Source: Candidatus Palauibacter scopulicola
Lineage (GTDB): Bacteria > Gemmatimonadota > Gemmatimonadetes > Palauibacterales > Palauibacteraceae
Length of the DNA: 64,000 bases
Assembly (NCBI RefSeq): GCF_947581915.1
Contig: NZ_CANPWG010000058.1
Coordinates: forward strand, 1-64,000
Direction of reading: 5' to 3'
Each line of letters begins with the position of its first letter. Positions within the stretch are counted from its first letter, which is position 1. The notes below the pieces were generated by a model. It made no database searches and had not been told where the DNA came from. It saw nothing but the letters and a program-made list of their open reading frames with translations. A program made the translations under genes and the position numbers. This document shows, piece by piece, positions 50,407-58,543 of the stretch.

Positions 50407-51434
50407 CTCTGCACGACGTCGTGTTGATCCCGGGCGACGGCATTGGCCCGGAGATCGCCGAGGCCACGGTCGCGATCCTGGAGGCCGCCGGCGCGCCCAT
50501 CCGCTGGCGCGAATGCCTCGGGGGCGTCACCGCCATGGAGACCGTCGGCGAGCCGCTTCCGCAGGCGACCCTCGAAGCGATCGAGGCGACCGGCGTCGCG
50601 CTCAAAGGGCCGCTCACGACCCCCATCGGCTCCGGCTTCCGGTCCGTGAACGTGGCGCTGCGCAAGCACTTCGACCTCTACGCGAACGTGCGTCCGGCGG
50701 TCACCATCCTCCCGGCCGCCCGCTATCAGGACGTGGACCTCGTCATCGTGCGCGAGAACACCGAGGGCCTCTACGCCGGGATCGAGCACTTCATCGGGAT
50801 GGAGAACGACCCCCGCGCCGTCGCCGAATCCGTCATGCTCATTACGCGTTACGGGTCGCGCCGCATCGTCCGCTTCGCGTTCGAGTACGCCCTCGCCCAC
50901 GACCGGCGGCTCGTGACCCTCGTCCACAAGGCGAATATCCTCAAGTACACGCAGGGTCTCTTCCTCGAGGTCGGACGCAACGTCGCGGCCGAGTACGAGG
51001 GACGGGTGGAATTCGACGAGAAGATCGTGGACGCCACGGCGATGCAGTTGGCACTGGATCCGTACCGCTTCGACGTGATCGTGACCGAGAACATGTTCGG
51101 CGACATCCTCTCCGATCAGGTCGCCGGACTCATCGGCGGACTCGGCTTCGCGCCGGGCGCGAACCTCGGCGAGCGGGCGGCGATCTTCGAGGCGGTGCAT
51201 GGATCGGCCCCGGACATCGCGGGGCAGGGGATCGCGAACCCCACCTCCCTCCTGCTCGCGGGATGCCTGCTGCTCGACCACCTCGAAGAAGGCGAAGTGG
51301 CCGCGCGCATCCGCGCCGCCCTGCACCGGACCCTGCAGGAGGGTGCCGCGTATACTCCGGACCTCGGTGGGTCCGCGCGCACGGCCGAGTTCGCCGGCGC
51401 GGTGATCGAACGACTGGAAGACACGGGTGCATGA
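50394..51434 (+). CDS. NAD-dependent isocitrate dehydrogenase-like (IDH3/LeuB family)
   Basis: A 346-residue beta-decarboxylating dehydrogenase. The substrate loop reads PLTTPIGSGFRSVNVALRK with FDLYANVRP, close to the eukaryotic NAD-IDH alpha subunit. VRENTEGLYAGIEH, VHKANILKYTQGLF, NMFGDILSDQVAGLIGGLG and EAVHGSAPDIAG complete the active site and nucleotide site. The close match to IDH3 favours isocitrate; homoisocitrate or isopropylmalate remain possible because of the synthase two genes upstream. The start at ATG 50394 lies in the second copy of a 14-bp duplication. Confidence 0.9.
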   Translation: MTTKPLHDVVLIPGDGIGPEIAEATVAILEAAGAPIRWRECLGGVTAMETVGEPLPQATLEAIEATGVALKGPLTTPIGSGFRSVNVALRKHFDLYANVRPAVTILPAARYQDVDLVIVRENTEGLYAGIEHFIGMENDPRAVAESVMLITRYGSRRIVRFAFEYALAHDRRLVTLVHKANILKYTQGLFLEVGRNVAAEYEGRVEFDEKIVDATAMQLALDPYRFDVIVTENMFGDILSDQVAGLIGGLGFAPGANLGERAAIFEAVHGSAPDIAGQGIANPTSLLLAGCLLLDHLEEGEVAARIRAALHRTLQEGAAYTPDLGGSARTAEFAGAVIERLEDTGA

Positions 51435-51468
51435 TCGGCGCGGGACGACCGGCACGGAGCGCGAGCCG

Positions 51469-51786
51469 ATGGAAGAGCTTCATTTCAAGGGCGTGATGTG
51501 CGGCGCCTGCGGCCAGATGTTCCCCAAGGGGCAGTTGGACGGCGACGACTGGTGCGAGCCCTGCGGGCCGCGCATGCAGCGGAGGATGCGGGTTTGGCGC
51601 CATGTGGTCGCCGCGGGCATCACGCTGCCCTTCGCCGTCTGGACCGTGATCTGGCTCCGCGCCTCCCCCGAACTCGGGTTCCTGCCCGCGTACGCGTGGG
51701 GGCTGCCGCTCGTGGCCGCGTACTATCTCGGTTTCCGCATCGGCCGCGAGGTCGTGAAGGGCTACACGCGGTGGCGGCTCGGCTAG
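51469..51786 (+). CDS. Small zinc-ribbon membrane protein
   Basis: A 105-residue protein with an N-terminal zinc ribbon (CGAC and CEPC, 19 residues between pairs) and two membrane helices (ITLPFAVWTVIWLRA and AYAWGLPLVAAYYLGFRIG), ending in a basic tail. The architecture suggests a cytoplasmic metal-bound head anchored in the inner membrane. I recognise no family. ATG 51469 is preferred; an in-frame GTG at 51427 would overlap the dehydrogenase. It sits in the middle of the seven-gene chain and overlaps the next small membrane gene. Confidence 0.75.
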   Translation: MEELHFKGVMCGACGQMFPKGQLDGDDWCEPCGPRMQRRMRVWRHVVAAGITLPFAVWTVIWLRASPELGFLPAYAWGLPLVAAYYLGFRIGREVVKGYTRWRLG

Positions 51787-52034
51787 GCGACCGGCCCGGC
51801 AAGGGCGCCGGCGTCCGGACCGTGCTGGGGCTTCCGGCCGCGGCGCTCGCCACCATGGTCGGGGTCGTCCTCGTCATCAACGCGCACGTGTACGGCTGGC
51901 CGGGCGTGGTCGGGGGCCTCCTCCTCGCCGCCGCCGCCGTCGCGTTCGGCGTCCATTGTTTCCGCGCGGATTCGTCCGCCGTCCCTCATACCGCAGCCAC
52001 CGGCTGCCCGGAATCCGGAGAGATTCGCGAATGA
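51771..52034 (+). CDS. Small two-helix membrane protein
   Basis: About 87 residues with two hydrophobic helices (TVLGLPAAALATMVGVVLVI and PGVVGGLLLAAAAVAFGVHC). The stop overlaps the acyl-CoA dehydrogenase start (ATGA), which supports translation of this frame. The start is uncertain: GTG 51771 overlaps the preceding gene; GTG 51822 would shorten it to 70 residues but keep both helices. No family recognised. Confidence 0.55.
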   Translation: MAARLGDRPGKGAGVRTVLGLPAAALATMVGVVLVINAHVYGWPGVVGGLLLAAAAVAFGVHCFRADSSAVPHTAATGCPESGEIRE

Positions 52035-53215
52035 CCTTCGAAGGTGTCGACTACTTCAATCTCGATGCGCTCCTTCATGAAGAGGAGATCGCCATTCGGG
52101 ATCTGGTGCGCGAGTGGGTGGACCAGGAGGTCCTGCCCATCATCGGCCACCACTACATCGAACGCACGTTCCCGCGGGAACTCATCCCCCAGATGGGAGA
52201 ACTCGGCTTCTTCGGGGCGAACCTCCCCGAGGAGTACGGCTGCGCGGGCCTCAACAACGTCGCCTACGGCCTCATCATGCAGGAACTCGAGCGGGCGGAC
52301 TCGGGCATCCGCTCCTTCGTCTCGGTCCAGGGCGCCCTCGTCATGTACCCGATCTTCGCCTTCGGGTCGGAGGAACAGAAGCGCGAGTGGCTGCCGCGGC
52401 TGGCGAGCGGCGAGTCCATCGGCTGCTTCGGCCTCACCGAGCCCGACTTCGGCTCCAACCCCGGCGGCATGATCACGAGGGCCGTCGAAGACGGCGACGA
52501 GTGGGTCCTCAACGGCGCCAAGATGTGGATCACGAACGGCTCGATGTCCGATGTGGCGGTGATCTGGGCCAAGACCGGAGACCTGGACGACGTCGGCTCG
52601 ATCCGCGGCTTCATCGTCGAGACCGCGCGCGACGGCTTCTCCGCCAGCGACCAGAAGGGGAAACTCTCCCTCCTGGCCTCCGACACGTCCGAACTCGTCC
52701 TGCAGGACGTGCGGGTGCCGCGCACGAACCTCCTCCCGGGCAGCGGGGGGCTCAAGAGCCCGCTGAAGTGCCTCACGCAGGCGCGCTACGGGATCTCGTG
52801 GGGGGCGGTCGGCGCCGCCATGGCCTGCTATCGCGAATCGGTCGACTACGCGAAGAACCGCGTGCAGTTCGACGGGACGCCGATCGCGCAGACCCAGATA
52901 CAGCAGGTCCGGATCGCGGACATGCTGACCGAGATCACGAAGGCGCAGCTTCTTTGCCTCCGGCTCGGCCGGATGAAGGACGAAGGCACGATGCGGCCGC
53001 AGCACGTCTCCCTCGCGAAGCGGAACAACGTGAACATGGCGTGCGAGTGCGCGCGCGAGTCGCGGCGCCTGCTCGGAGCGAACGGGATCCTCGCCGAGTA
53101 CGCCTCGATGCGCCACATGGCGAACCTCGAGTCGGTCTACACGTACGAGGGCACCCACGACATCCATTCCCTGATCCTCGGACACGACGCGACCGGACTG
53201 CCCGCCTACAACTGA
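52031..53215 (+). CDS. gcdH: Glutaryl-CoA dehydrogenase-like acyl-CoA dehydrogenase
   Basis: A 394-residue FAD flavoenzyme. FVSVQGALVMYPIFAFGSEE with QKREWLPRLASGE, GCFGLTEPDFGSNPGGM and the catalytic glutamate in SVYTYEGTHDIHSLILG agree with glutaryl-CoA dehydrogenase, which oxidises and decarboxylates glutaryl-CoA to crotonyl-CoA. MGELGFFGANLPEEYGCAGL is a further family block. Generic acyl-CoA dehydrogenases share much of this, so substrate is a strong inference, not proof. It ends the plus-strand chain. Lysine, tryptophan or hydroxylysine catabolism is a possible source of glutaryl-CoA. Confidence 0.9.
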   Translation: MTFEGVDYFNLDALLHEEEIAIRDLVREWVDQEVLPIIGHHYIERTFPRELIPQMGELGFFGANLPEEYGCAGLNNVAYGLIMQELERADSGIRSFVSVQGALVMYPIFAFGSEEQKREWLPRLASGESIGCFGLTEPDFGSNPGGMITRAVEDGDEWVLNGAKMWITNGSMSDVAVIWAKTGDLDDVGSIRGFIVETARDGFSASDQKGKLSLLASDTSELVLQDVRVPRTNLLPGSGGLKSPLKCLTQARYGISWGAVGAAMACYRESVDYAKNRVQFDGTPIAQTQIQQVRIADMLTEITKAQLLCLRLGRMKDEGTMRPQHVSLAKRNNVNMACECARESRRLLGANGILAEYASMRHMANLESVYTYEGTHDIHSLILGHDATGLPAYN

Positions 53216-53311
53216 CCGGCGGGACGGGCGGGGCCGCGGGGCTCTGGCCCGCATCCGTCCGGGACCGCACGTTTCCTCGCTCAAACGACCCGTTTCACGA
53301 GGCAGAGAGCC

Positions 53312-56300
53312 ATGTCCAACGTTCGCCGCTTCTCCATCAGTCTCGCCTTCGCCCTCGCGGCCGCCGCGCCGCTGGCGGCCCAGCAACTCACGCCCGAGCA
53401 GTACGAGGGGCTGCGGGCGCGCCACATCGGACCCGTCGGCAACCGCGTCTCCTCGGTCGCCGGCGTCCCAGGGGACCGCAACACGTACTTCGCCGGCGCC
53501 GCGACCGGCGGCATCTGGAAGACGGACGACGCCGGCCTGCACTGGCGCCCCGTGTTCGACGACCAGCCCGTGCACTCCATCGGCGCCCTCGCCGTCGCCC
53601 CGAGCGACCACGCGGTCGTGTGGGCGGGCACCGGCGAGACCTCGATCCGCTCGAACGTCTCGATCGGGAATGGCGCCTGGAAGTCGACGGACGGCGGCGA
53701 GACCTGGACCCACATGGGGCTGGAGGGGACCGGCCGCATCGGCCGCATCCTGATCCATCCGCACGACGCGGACATCGTCTACGTGGCGGCGCTCGGCCAC
53801 GCCTACGCGGAATCCGACGAGCGCGGCGTGTACCGGACCTTCGACGGCGGCGCCTCGTGGGAGAAGATCCTCTTCGTGGACCGCGGGACGGGCGCCTACG
53901 ACATGGTCATGGATCCGGCGAACCCGCGGAAGATCTTCGCGACGATGTGGGACATCGATCTCAAGACGTGGAAGCGCGACAGCGGCGGGCCGGGGAGCGG
54001 GCTCCACCTCACGATGGACGGCGGCGACACGTGGACCGAACTCGCGGGGAACGGGCTTCCGACGGGCACGCTCGGCAAGATCGCCGTCTGCATGTCCCAC
54101 TCGGACTCGGATCGGGTGTACGCCCTCATCGAGACGAGCGACGGCGTGCCGATGGAGGGGTACGAGGCCGACACGGGAGAGCTGTGGAGCAGCGATGACG
54201 GCGGCCGCGCGTGGCGGCTCGTGAACTACAGCCACGACCTCGCGACCCGGCAGGCCTACTACACCCGCTGCGGCGTCGCCTCCGACGACCGCGACGAACT
54301 CTACTTCCTCTCGTCCAGCTTCAGCGTGAGCCGCGACGGGGGCGCGACGTACGAGATGTTCAACTTCCTCGGCGGCGGGCCGCTGGGCGGAGACCCGCAG
54401 GCCCCGGGGTGGGACCTGCACGACATCTGGGTCGATCCGGAGAACTCGGACCGCGTCTTCATCGGCGGCGACAGCGGCGTCGCGATCACGGAGAACCGGA
54501 TGAAGTCGTGGTCCCGCATGCAGCTGCCGATCGCGCAGATGTACCACGTCACGGTCGACAACGAGATCCCCTACAACGTGATGGGGAACCGCCAGGACGG
54601 ACCCTCCTACCACGGGCCGTCGAACACGCGCTACATGGGCTTCTGGGCGCGCGGACTCATCCCGCGCGGCGACTGGACGACCGTGGGCGGCGGCGAGAGC
54701 GGCTTCGCGACGCCCGATCCCACCGACCCGAACATCGTGTGGTCGAGCGCGTCCGGCGCCGGTGCGGTCGGCGGCATCGTCGTGCGGCACGACCGGGAAC
54801 GCGGCCAGTTCCGCGACGTCGAAGTGTGGCCCGAGTCCACGATGGGATATCCGGCGGAGGAGATCCGCTACCGCTTCCAGTGGACCTTCCCCCTCCTCAT
54901 CTCCCCGCACGACAACGAGACGATCTACGTCACGAGCCAGCACGTGCACCGCACGCGCAACCGGGGCCAGAGCTGGGAGGTCATCAGTCCGGACCTCTCC
55001 ACGCACAACCGGGAGCGGATGACGATCTCCGGCGGGCTCACGCCCGACAACATCGGGGTGGAGTTCTGCTGCGTGATCTACGCCTTCGACGAGTCGCCCA
55101 TCGAGCAGGGCGTGTTCTGGGCCGGCACGAACGACGGCCTCGTGCAGGTGAGCCGCGACGACGGCGCGACGTGGACGAACGTCACGGAGAACATCCCGAA
55201 CCTGCCTCCCGACGGCATCGTGCGGAGCATCGACGCCTCCCGCTTCGACGTCGCGAAGGCCTACATCACGATCGAGCACCACCAGGTGGGCGACTTCGAC
55301 GCGCGCGCCTACAAGACCGATGATTTCGGGGAGACGTGGACGCAGATCACGAACGGGGTCGACAACTACCCCGTCGACTACACGCGCTATCTGCTCGAGG
55401 ACCCGGTGCGGCCGGGCCTCCTCTACCTCGGCACCGAGACGAACGTCTACATCAGCTACGATGACGGGGAGAGCTGGCAGCTCTTCATGCCGAACCTTCC
55501 CCCATCGCCGTACTACGGGCTCATCATCCAGGAGCACTTCAACGACTTCGTGGCCGGGACGTACGGCCGCGGCTACTGGATTCTGGACGACCTGAGCGGG
55601 GTGCAGCAGCTCACGCCCGAGATCGCGGCCTCCGACGCCCACCTGTTCGCGCCGCGCGCCGCGTACCGCTTCAACGACATCTCCGAGCCCCAGATCATGT
55701 ACGAGGACTGGTCCGTGGGCGAGAACCCGCCCAACGGGGCGTCGATCAACTACTGGCTCGGCGACGGGGAGGGACGCGAAGTCCAGGTGCGGGTCGAGAA
55801 CTCGGACGGCGAGACGCTGGCAACGCTCGACGGCTCCAGCCACGACGGCTTCAACCGCGTGTGGTGGAACTTCCGCGGGCCCGACGCGAACCCGATCCAC
55901 TACCGCACGAAGCCGCAGTTCGCGGACTGGATGCCGATGCCCGAGGTCTCCCGGCAGGTCGGGGGCGGCTTCTTCGGCTTCGGCGGCGGGCCCCGGCAGC
56001 CCCCGGGCACCTACACCGTCACGCTGGTGGTGGACGGTGAGGATGTAGGGTCCGAGGAGCTGACGGTCCTTCGGGATCCGAGCTCCGAGGGGTCGATGGC
56101 GGACATCCTCGCGCAAAAGGCGCTGCTCGACGACATCGTGGAGGATCGGAACCGGCTCGCCGATGCCGTCAACCAGATCGAACTCCTGCGGCGGCAGATC
56201 TACGACCTGCGCCCCGTGCTCGAAGAGGCGGGGGACGCGGAGGACGTGCTCGAGGCGGGAGAGGCGCTCGACGAGTCGCTCATCGAGGTGGAGGGCGAAC

Positions 56301-56563
56301 TCGTGCAGCTCAAGAACACGGGGCCGGACGGAGTGCGCTGGCCCTCGATGATTGCCGGCCGCCTGCAGTACCTGCAGGGGACGGTCGGCACGGCCGACTT
56401 CCCGCCCACCGATCAGCACGCCGAGGTGGCGCAGCTCCTGAGCGACCAGATCGATGAAGTGGTCGTGCGGCTGGAGGCGGTGCTGGCCGACGAACTCGCG
56501 GAGTTCAACCGGATGCTCCAGGCCAGGGTGGGCCGCGTCATCACCACCGACGACGACGGATAG
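53312..56563 (+). CDS. Secreted VPS10/BNR-repeat beta-propeller protein
   Basis: A 1083-residue exported protein with signal peptide ending LAAQ. The bulk is a beta-propeller of sortilin/VPS10 or BNR type: repeated Asp-box-like motifs such as KSTDGGETW, RTFDGGASWEK, LTMDGGDTW, SSDDGGRAW and VSRDDGATW, with WDL and GLIPRGDW blocks. After about residue 780 the chain shifts to a beta-sandwich-like segment (GEGREVQVRVENSDGETLAT) and then a helical C-terminus. Gemmatimonadota and Bacteroidota have many such proteins, often annotated as glycosyl hydrolases, but catalytic residues are not evident. It is followed after 5 bp by a secreted MBL hydrolase. Confidence 0.9.
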   Translation: MSNVRRFSISLAFALAAAAPLAAQQLTPEQYEGLRARHIGPVGNRVSSVAGVPGDRNTYFAGAATGGIWKTDDAGLHWRPVFDDQPVHSIGALAVAPSDHAVVWAGTGETSIRSNVSIGNGAWKSTDGGETWTHMGLEGTGRIGRILIHPHDADIVYVAALGHAYAESDERGVYRTFDGGASWEKILFVDRGTGAYDMVMDPANPRKIFATMWDIDLKTWKRDSGGPGSGLHLTMDGGDTWTELAGNGLPTGTLGKIAVCMSHSDSDRVYALIETSDGVPMEGYEADTGELWSSDDGGRAWRLVNYSHDLATRQAYYTRCGVASDDRDELYFLSSSFSVSRDGGATYEMFNFLGGGPLGGDPQAPGWDLHDIWVDPENSDRVFIGGDSGVAITENRMKSWSRMQLPIAQMYHVTVDNEIPYNVMGNRQDGPSYHGPSNTRYMGFWARGLIPRGDWTTVGGGESGFATPDPTDPNIVWSSASGAGAVGGIVVRHDRERGQFRDVEVWPESTMGYPAEEIRYRFQWTFPLLISPHDNETIYVTSQHVHRTRNRGQSWEVISPDLSTHNRERMTISGGLTPDNIGVEFCCVIYAFDESPIEQGVFWAGTNDGLVQVSRDDGATWTNVTENIPNLPPDGIVRSIDASRFDVAKAYITIEHHQVGDFDARAYKTDDFGETWTQITNGVDNYPVDYTRYLLEDPVRPGLLYLGTETNVYISYDDGESWQLFMPNLPPSPYYGLIIQEHFNDFVAGTYGRGYWILDDLSGVQQLTPEIAASDAHLFAPRAAYRFNDISEPQIMYEDWSVGENPPNGASINYWLGDGEGREVQVRVENSDGETLATLDGSSHDGFNRVWWNFRGPDANPIHYRTKPQFADWMPMPEVSRQVGGGFFGFGGGPRQPPGTYTVTLVVDGEDVGSEELTVLRDPSSEGSMADILAQKALLDDIVEDRNRLADAVNQIELLRRQIYDLRPVLEEAGDAEDVLEAGEALDESLIEVEGELVQLKNTGPDGVRWPSMIAGRLQYLQGTVGTADFPPTDQHAEVAQLLSDQIDEVVVRLEAVLADELAEFNRMLQARVGRVITTDDDG

Positions 56564-56568
56564 CGGAC

Positions 56569-57534
56569 GTGCGCGGGGCGATCCTCCGGCTGGCGGGCGC
56601 GGGCGCGCTGGCCGGGGGGGCGCTCGCCTGCGCACCGGGCCCGGACATCGCCCCCGAATCCAAGGCCGCGACGGCGGGGTTCTGCTCGAACGTGCCCCGT
56701 TCGCAGTACGCCGATCTGGAGCGCGTCGAAGTCGCGGATGACTGGTTCGAGGCGTATCGCGTCGCCCCGCGCGTGTACGCGATCTACGAGCCGTTCCAGT
56801 TCCAGGAGGTCATCTCCTACCTGATCCTGGGTGAGGAGGGCGCCCTCCTCTTCGACACGGGGATGGGGATCGGCCGCATCCGCGCCGTCGTGGACGAACT
56901 CACGGCGCTGCCCGTGACCGTCCTCAACTCGCACACGCACATGGACCACGTCGGGGGCAACGCCGAGTTCGAGCGCGTGCTTGCCCTGGACACGGAGTTC
57001 ACTCGCGCGCACGCCCGGGGCCGCACGAACGTCGAGGTGCGCGGAGAAGTGGCCGGAAACGCGCTCTGTCGGCCCCTGCCCGCGGGAATCACGGAGGACA
57101 ACTACCATACGCCCGCCTTCGAGGTCTCCGCCTTCATCGACGACGGACACCGCATCGACTTGGGGGGGCGCACGCTCGAAGTCATCGCCGTCCCCGGCCA
57201 CACGCCCGACGCGATCGCCCTCGTCGACCGCGAAGCCGGGTTCCTCTGGACGGGCGATTCCTTCTACGAGGGCCCGATCTGGCTCTTCGCCCCCGAGACG
57301 GACCTGCAGGCGTACCGGGCCTCGGTGGCCCGACTCGCCGAGCTCGCGCCCGAGTTGACGATGCTGTTCACGGGCCATAACACGCCGGTCGCGCAGCCCT
57401 CGCGGCTGCTCGAACTGCACGACGCCGTGGAAGCCATGTTCGACGGCATCGCCGTCGGCAACCGACTGCGGGACGGCGGGGTCGAGTTCGTGTTCGAAGG
57501 GTTCTCGATCATGGTCGGCCCGGACCCGCGTTGA
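56569..57534 (+). CDS. Secreted metallo-beta-lactamase-fold hydrolase
   Basis: A 321-residue MBL-fold enzyme. NSHTHMDHVGG is the HxHxDH zinc motif; later metal ligands are the histidine in VIAVPGHTPDA, the aspartate in LWTGDSFYEG and the histidine in LFTGHNTPV. A signal sequence (LAGAGALAGGALAC) precedes the mature protein, a probable lipoprotein or periplasmic enzyme. Substrate unknown; beta-lactams, lactones and others are all possible. GTG 56569 follows the propeller gene after 5 bp. The stop overlaps the next gene's TTG start. Confidence 0.9.
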   Translation: MRGAILRLAGAGALAGGALACAPGPDIAPESKAATAGFCSNVPRSQYADLERVEVADDWFEAYRVAPRVYAIYEPFQFQEVISYLILGEEGALLFDTGMGIGRIRAVVDELTALPVTVLNSHTHMDHVGGNAEFERVLALDTEFTRAHARGRTNVEVRGEVAGNALCRPLPAGITEDNYHTPAFEVSAFIDDGHRIDLGGRTLEVIAVPGHTPDAIALVDREAGFLWTGDSFYEGPIWLFAPETDLQAYRASVARLAELAPELTMLFTGHNTPVAQPSRLLELHDAVEAMFDGIAVGNRLRDGGVEFVFEGFSIMVGPDPR

Positions 57535-58526
57535 CCGACCCGATCCGCGACTTCATCGAGCGGGAGGGCTTCCTGGTCCTCGACGGCGGCCTTGCGACGG
57601 AACTCGAGGCGCTGGGCTGCGATCTCAACGATCCCCTGTGGTCCGCCCGCGCGCTCATCGACGATCCCGAGGCGATCCGCGCCGCGCACCGCCGCTTCCT
57701 CGACGCGGGGGCCGACTGCATCGCCACCGCGACCTACCAGGCGACCTTCGAGGGTTTCGCGGCGCGCGGGCTCGACGCGGCGGCGACCGTGCGCGTCCTG
57801 CGCGAGTCCGTCGACGTCGCCCTCTCGGCCCGCGCGGACTTTCTCGGCGGCCGCGGTGCGCCCCCGCTCGACGGCCCGCCGTCCGCGCCCGGTGGGCCGG
57901 TGGCCGCGAGCGGCCCGCCCCCGCTCGTCGCGGCGAGCATCGGGCCGTACGGGGCCTACCTGGCCGATGGATCGGAGTACACGGGCGACTACGGGCTCTC
58001 CGCGGCCGAGTTGTACGACTTCCACGCCCCGCGCTGGCAGGTCCTCGCCGAGACGGAGGCCGACGTCCTCGCCTGCGAGACGACGCCCTCCGTGGAGGAG
58101 ACGCGCGCCTACTGCCGGCTCGCCGCCGTGTCCCATCGCCCGACGTGGATCAGCTTCCAGTGCCGCGACGGCGCGCGCCTCGCGGACGGCACCCCGCTCG
58201 AGGCCGCCGTCGCCCTGTGCGACGCCGAACCCCACGTCGTCGCGGTCGGCGCGAATTGCACGGATCCGAGCCTCACGGTGTCTCTCATCGGGGCGGCTCG
58301 CCGCGCGACCGGGAAACCGATCCTCGTCTACCCGAACTCGGGCGAGACCTGGGACGCCGAGACGAAGTGCTGGACCGGCCCGGCGACCCCCATGGACTGG
58401 GCGGGGAGCGCCGCCGAGTGGCGCGCGGCGGGCGCCGACGGCATCGGCGGCTGCTGCCGCGTGGGGCCCGCCGAGGTCGCCGCCATCCGCGGCGGGACCG
58501 TGTCGTTTCAGCGGACCGTCACTTGA
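57531..58526 (+). CDS. mmuM: Homocysteine S-methyltransferase
   Basis: A 331-residue (beta/alpha)8 enzyme that makes methionine from homocysteine using S-methylmethionine or a similar donor. Zinc-binding cysteines are in VGANCTDPS and GGCCRVGP, and LVLDGGLATELEALG and TATYQATFEGFA are the N-terminal signature. A Gly/Pro-rich insert (residues ~105-125, PPLDGPPSAPGGPVAASGPP) is unusual and looks like a loop expansion. TTG 57531 overlaps the MBL stop (TTGA), so translation is coupled to an exported hydrolase. A cystathionine beta-synthase, which also uses homocysteine, lies two genes downstream. Confidence 0.92.
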   Translation: MTDPIRDFIEREGFLVLDGGLATELEALGCDLNDPLWSARALIDDPEAIRAAHRRFLDAGADCIATATYQATFEGFAARGLDAAATVRVLRESVDVALSARADFLGGRGAPPLDGPPSAPGGPVAASGPPPLVAASIGPYGAYLADGSEYTGDYGLSAAELYDFHAPRWQVLAETEADVLACETTPSVEETRAYCRLAAVSHRPTWISFQCRDGARLADGTPLEAAVALCDAEPHVVAVGANCTDPSLTVSLIGAARRATGKPILVYPNSGETWDAETKCWTGPATPMDWAGSAAEWRAAGADGIGGCCRVGPAEVAAIRGGTVSFQRTVT

Positions 58527-58543
58527 GAAGGGAACGGGGCTGC

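Noticed and set aside
51986-56635. Minus-strand open frame of 1549 codons opposite the glutaryl-CoA dehydrogenase and propeller genes
   Set aside because: A shadow of the sense codons: low-complexity Val/Arg/Asp/His text, no motif, no ribosome-binding site, and complete overlap with real genes.
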